A stretch of 11,917 bases of DNA, taken from Anaeromyxobacteraceae bacterium. Lineage in GTDB: Bacteria; Myxococcota; Myxococcia; Myxococcales; Anaeromyxobacteraceae. The DNA lies in assembly GCA_027349605.1 (NCBI GenBank), contig DAIEMM010000283.1:1-11917 (forward strand), read 5' to 3'. The position numbers and the translations under genes are program-made. A model generated the notes under the pieces. That model was not told where the DNA came from and ran no database searches. It saw only the letters and a program-made list of their open reading frames with translations. This document shows, piece after piece, positions 11,582-11,917 of the stretch; within the stretch, counting starts at the first letter, position 1, and each line of letters begins with the position of its first letter.

Positions 11582-11917
11582 TTGACACGGAAGTTCAAAG
11601 ACTTCATGCGCGAGGTCGAAGAGTAGGCCCGGCGCGAGGGCCCCCATGCCGTCGCCGAGCTCCGGGCGTTCGACGCGCACTTCAAGCTGGCCGCCGAGCT
11701 CATCCTCCTTCGCAAGCAGCGCTGCCTCACGCAGCGACAGCTGTCGATGAAGTCGGGAGTCCAGCAGGCGGAGATCAGCAGGATCGAGGGTGGTCGCGCC
11801 AACCCGACGGTAGCGACTCTGTCCGCGCTGGCGAGCGCCCTCGGAGCGGAACTCGGGATCCGAATCCTGGCGGCCAGAAGCGGGCAGCGAAAGCCCCGTT
11901 CCGTCAGGCGGACCGAT
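11582..11917 (+). pseudogene. XRE-family HTH regulator (HigA-like) interrupted by an amber codon
   Basis: From a TTG at 11582 the frame reads TRKFKDFMREVEE, then TAG at 11624-11626, then continues open to the window end. The second part holds an N-terminal helix (GPHAVAELRAFDAHFKLAAELI) and a complete XRE helix-turn-helix (LRKQRCLTQRQLSMKSGVQQAEISRIEGGRANPTVATLSALASALGAEL). In related proteins the two segments are continuous, so TAG most likely replaces GAG (Glu), a single-base nonsense change. The only good start after it is an ATG at 11747 inside the HTH, which would destroy it. Such proteins are often antitoxins of HigBA pairs or TA regulators. The C-terminal end lies at or beyond the window edge. 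It could be a pseudogene or a sequencing error; readthrough is a weaker possibility. Confidence 0.7.

Noticed and set aside
1..11917. CRISPR array or insertion sequence
   Set aside because: No regularly spaced direct repeats and no transposase-like protein are seen anywhere in the window.

Overview
The window is very GC-rich DNA with mostly G or C at third codon positions. It is dense in PAS-type histidine kinases and carries a KaiC-like ATPase and a possible sigma54-type promoter. This suggests a Myxococcota-like (old deltaproteobacterial, perhaps Anaeromyxobacter-like) chromosome. The assignment is inference; no rRNA or species marker is present.

Left part (1-1920). Decayed sequence surrounds one small intact gene. 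A GH15 glucoamylase/trehalase-type gene has lost blocks of sequence and changes frame (1-708). It runs into the remains of a PAS/histidine kinase whose pieces lie in several frames (780-1112). An intact SnoaL/NTF2-like protein follows (1219-1683). A coding-like remnant with no visible start or stop lies on the minus strand (about 1695-1919).

Centre-left (1920-5059). A HIT-family hydrolase and a flavin-binding (Pyridox_ox/Nim-type) protein lie on the minus strand. Each is preceded by the same 16-base box, placed so that the mRNA could be leaderless. A large multi-PAS histidine kinase is divergent from them.

Centre (5152-9300). A Tat-exported putative redox protein related to split-Soret/C_GCAxxG_C_C proteins has a suspicious C-terminus. 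It is followed by a broken copy of the toxin-antitoxin junction found intact at 11.2 kb. On the minus strand is a compact three-gene operon: a receiver-only protein with Glu at the phospho-acceptor position, a double-domain KaiC-like ATPase, and a GAF-PAS histidine kinase with Arg after the H-box His. A near-perfect CIRCE-like (HrcA operator) inverted repeat sits two bases upstream of the first gene. The parts resemble a KaiC/kinase/receiver signalling module with altered phosphotransfer residues and possible heat-shock control. This is the most interesting system in the window.

Right part (9301-11917). A 413-base gene-free regulatory stretch leads to a DUF3494 (ice-binding-like) lipoprotein. 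Behind it, on the minus strand, is a 42-nt 3' fragment of a tRNA-Phe, from position 32 in the anticodon loop to position 73, with a terminator downstream. This is what an attachment site at the end of an integrated element looks like. It implies that DNA to its right is imported. That DNA carries a RelB-like/ParE-like toxin-antitoxin pair and an XRE-family regulator with an amber codon near its start.
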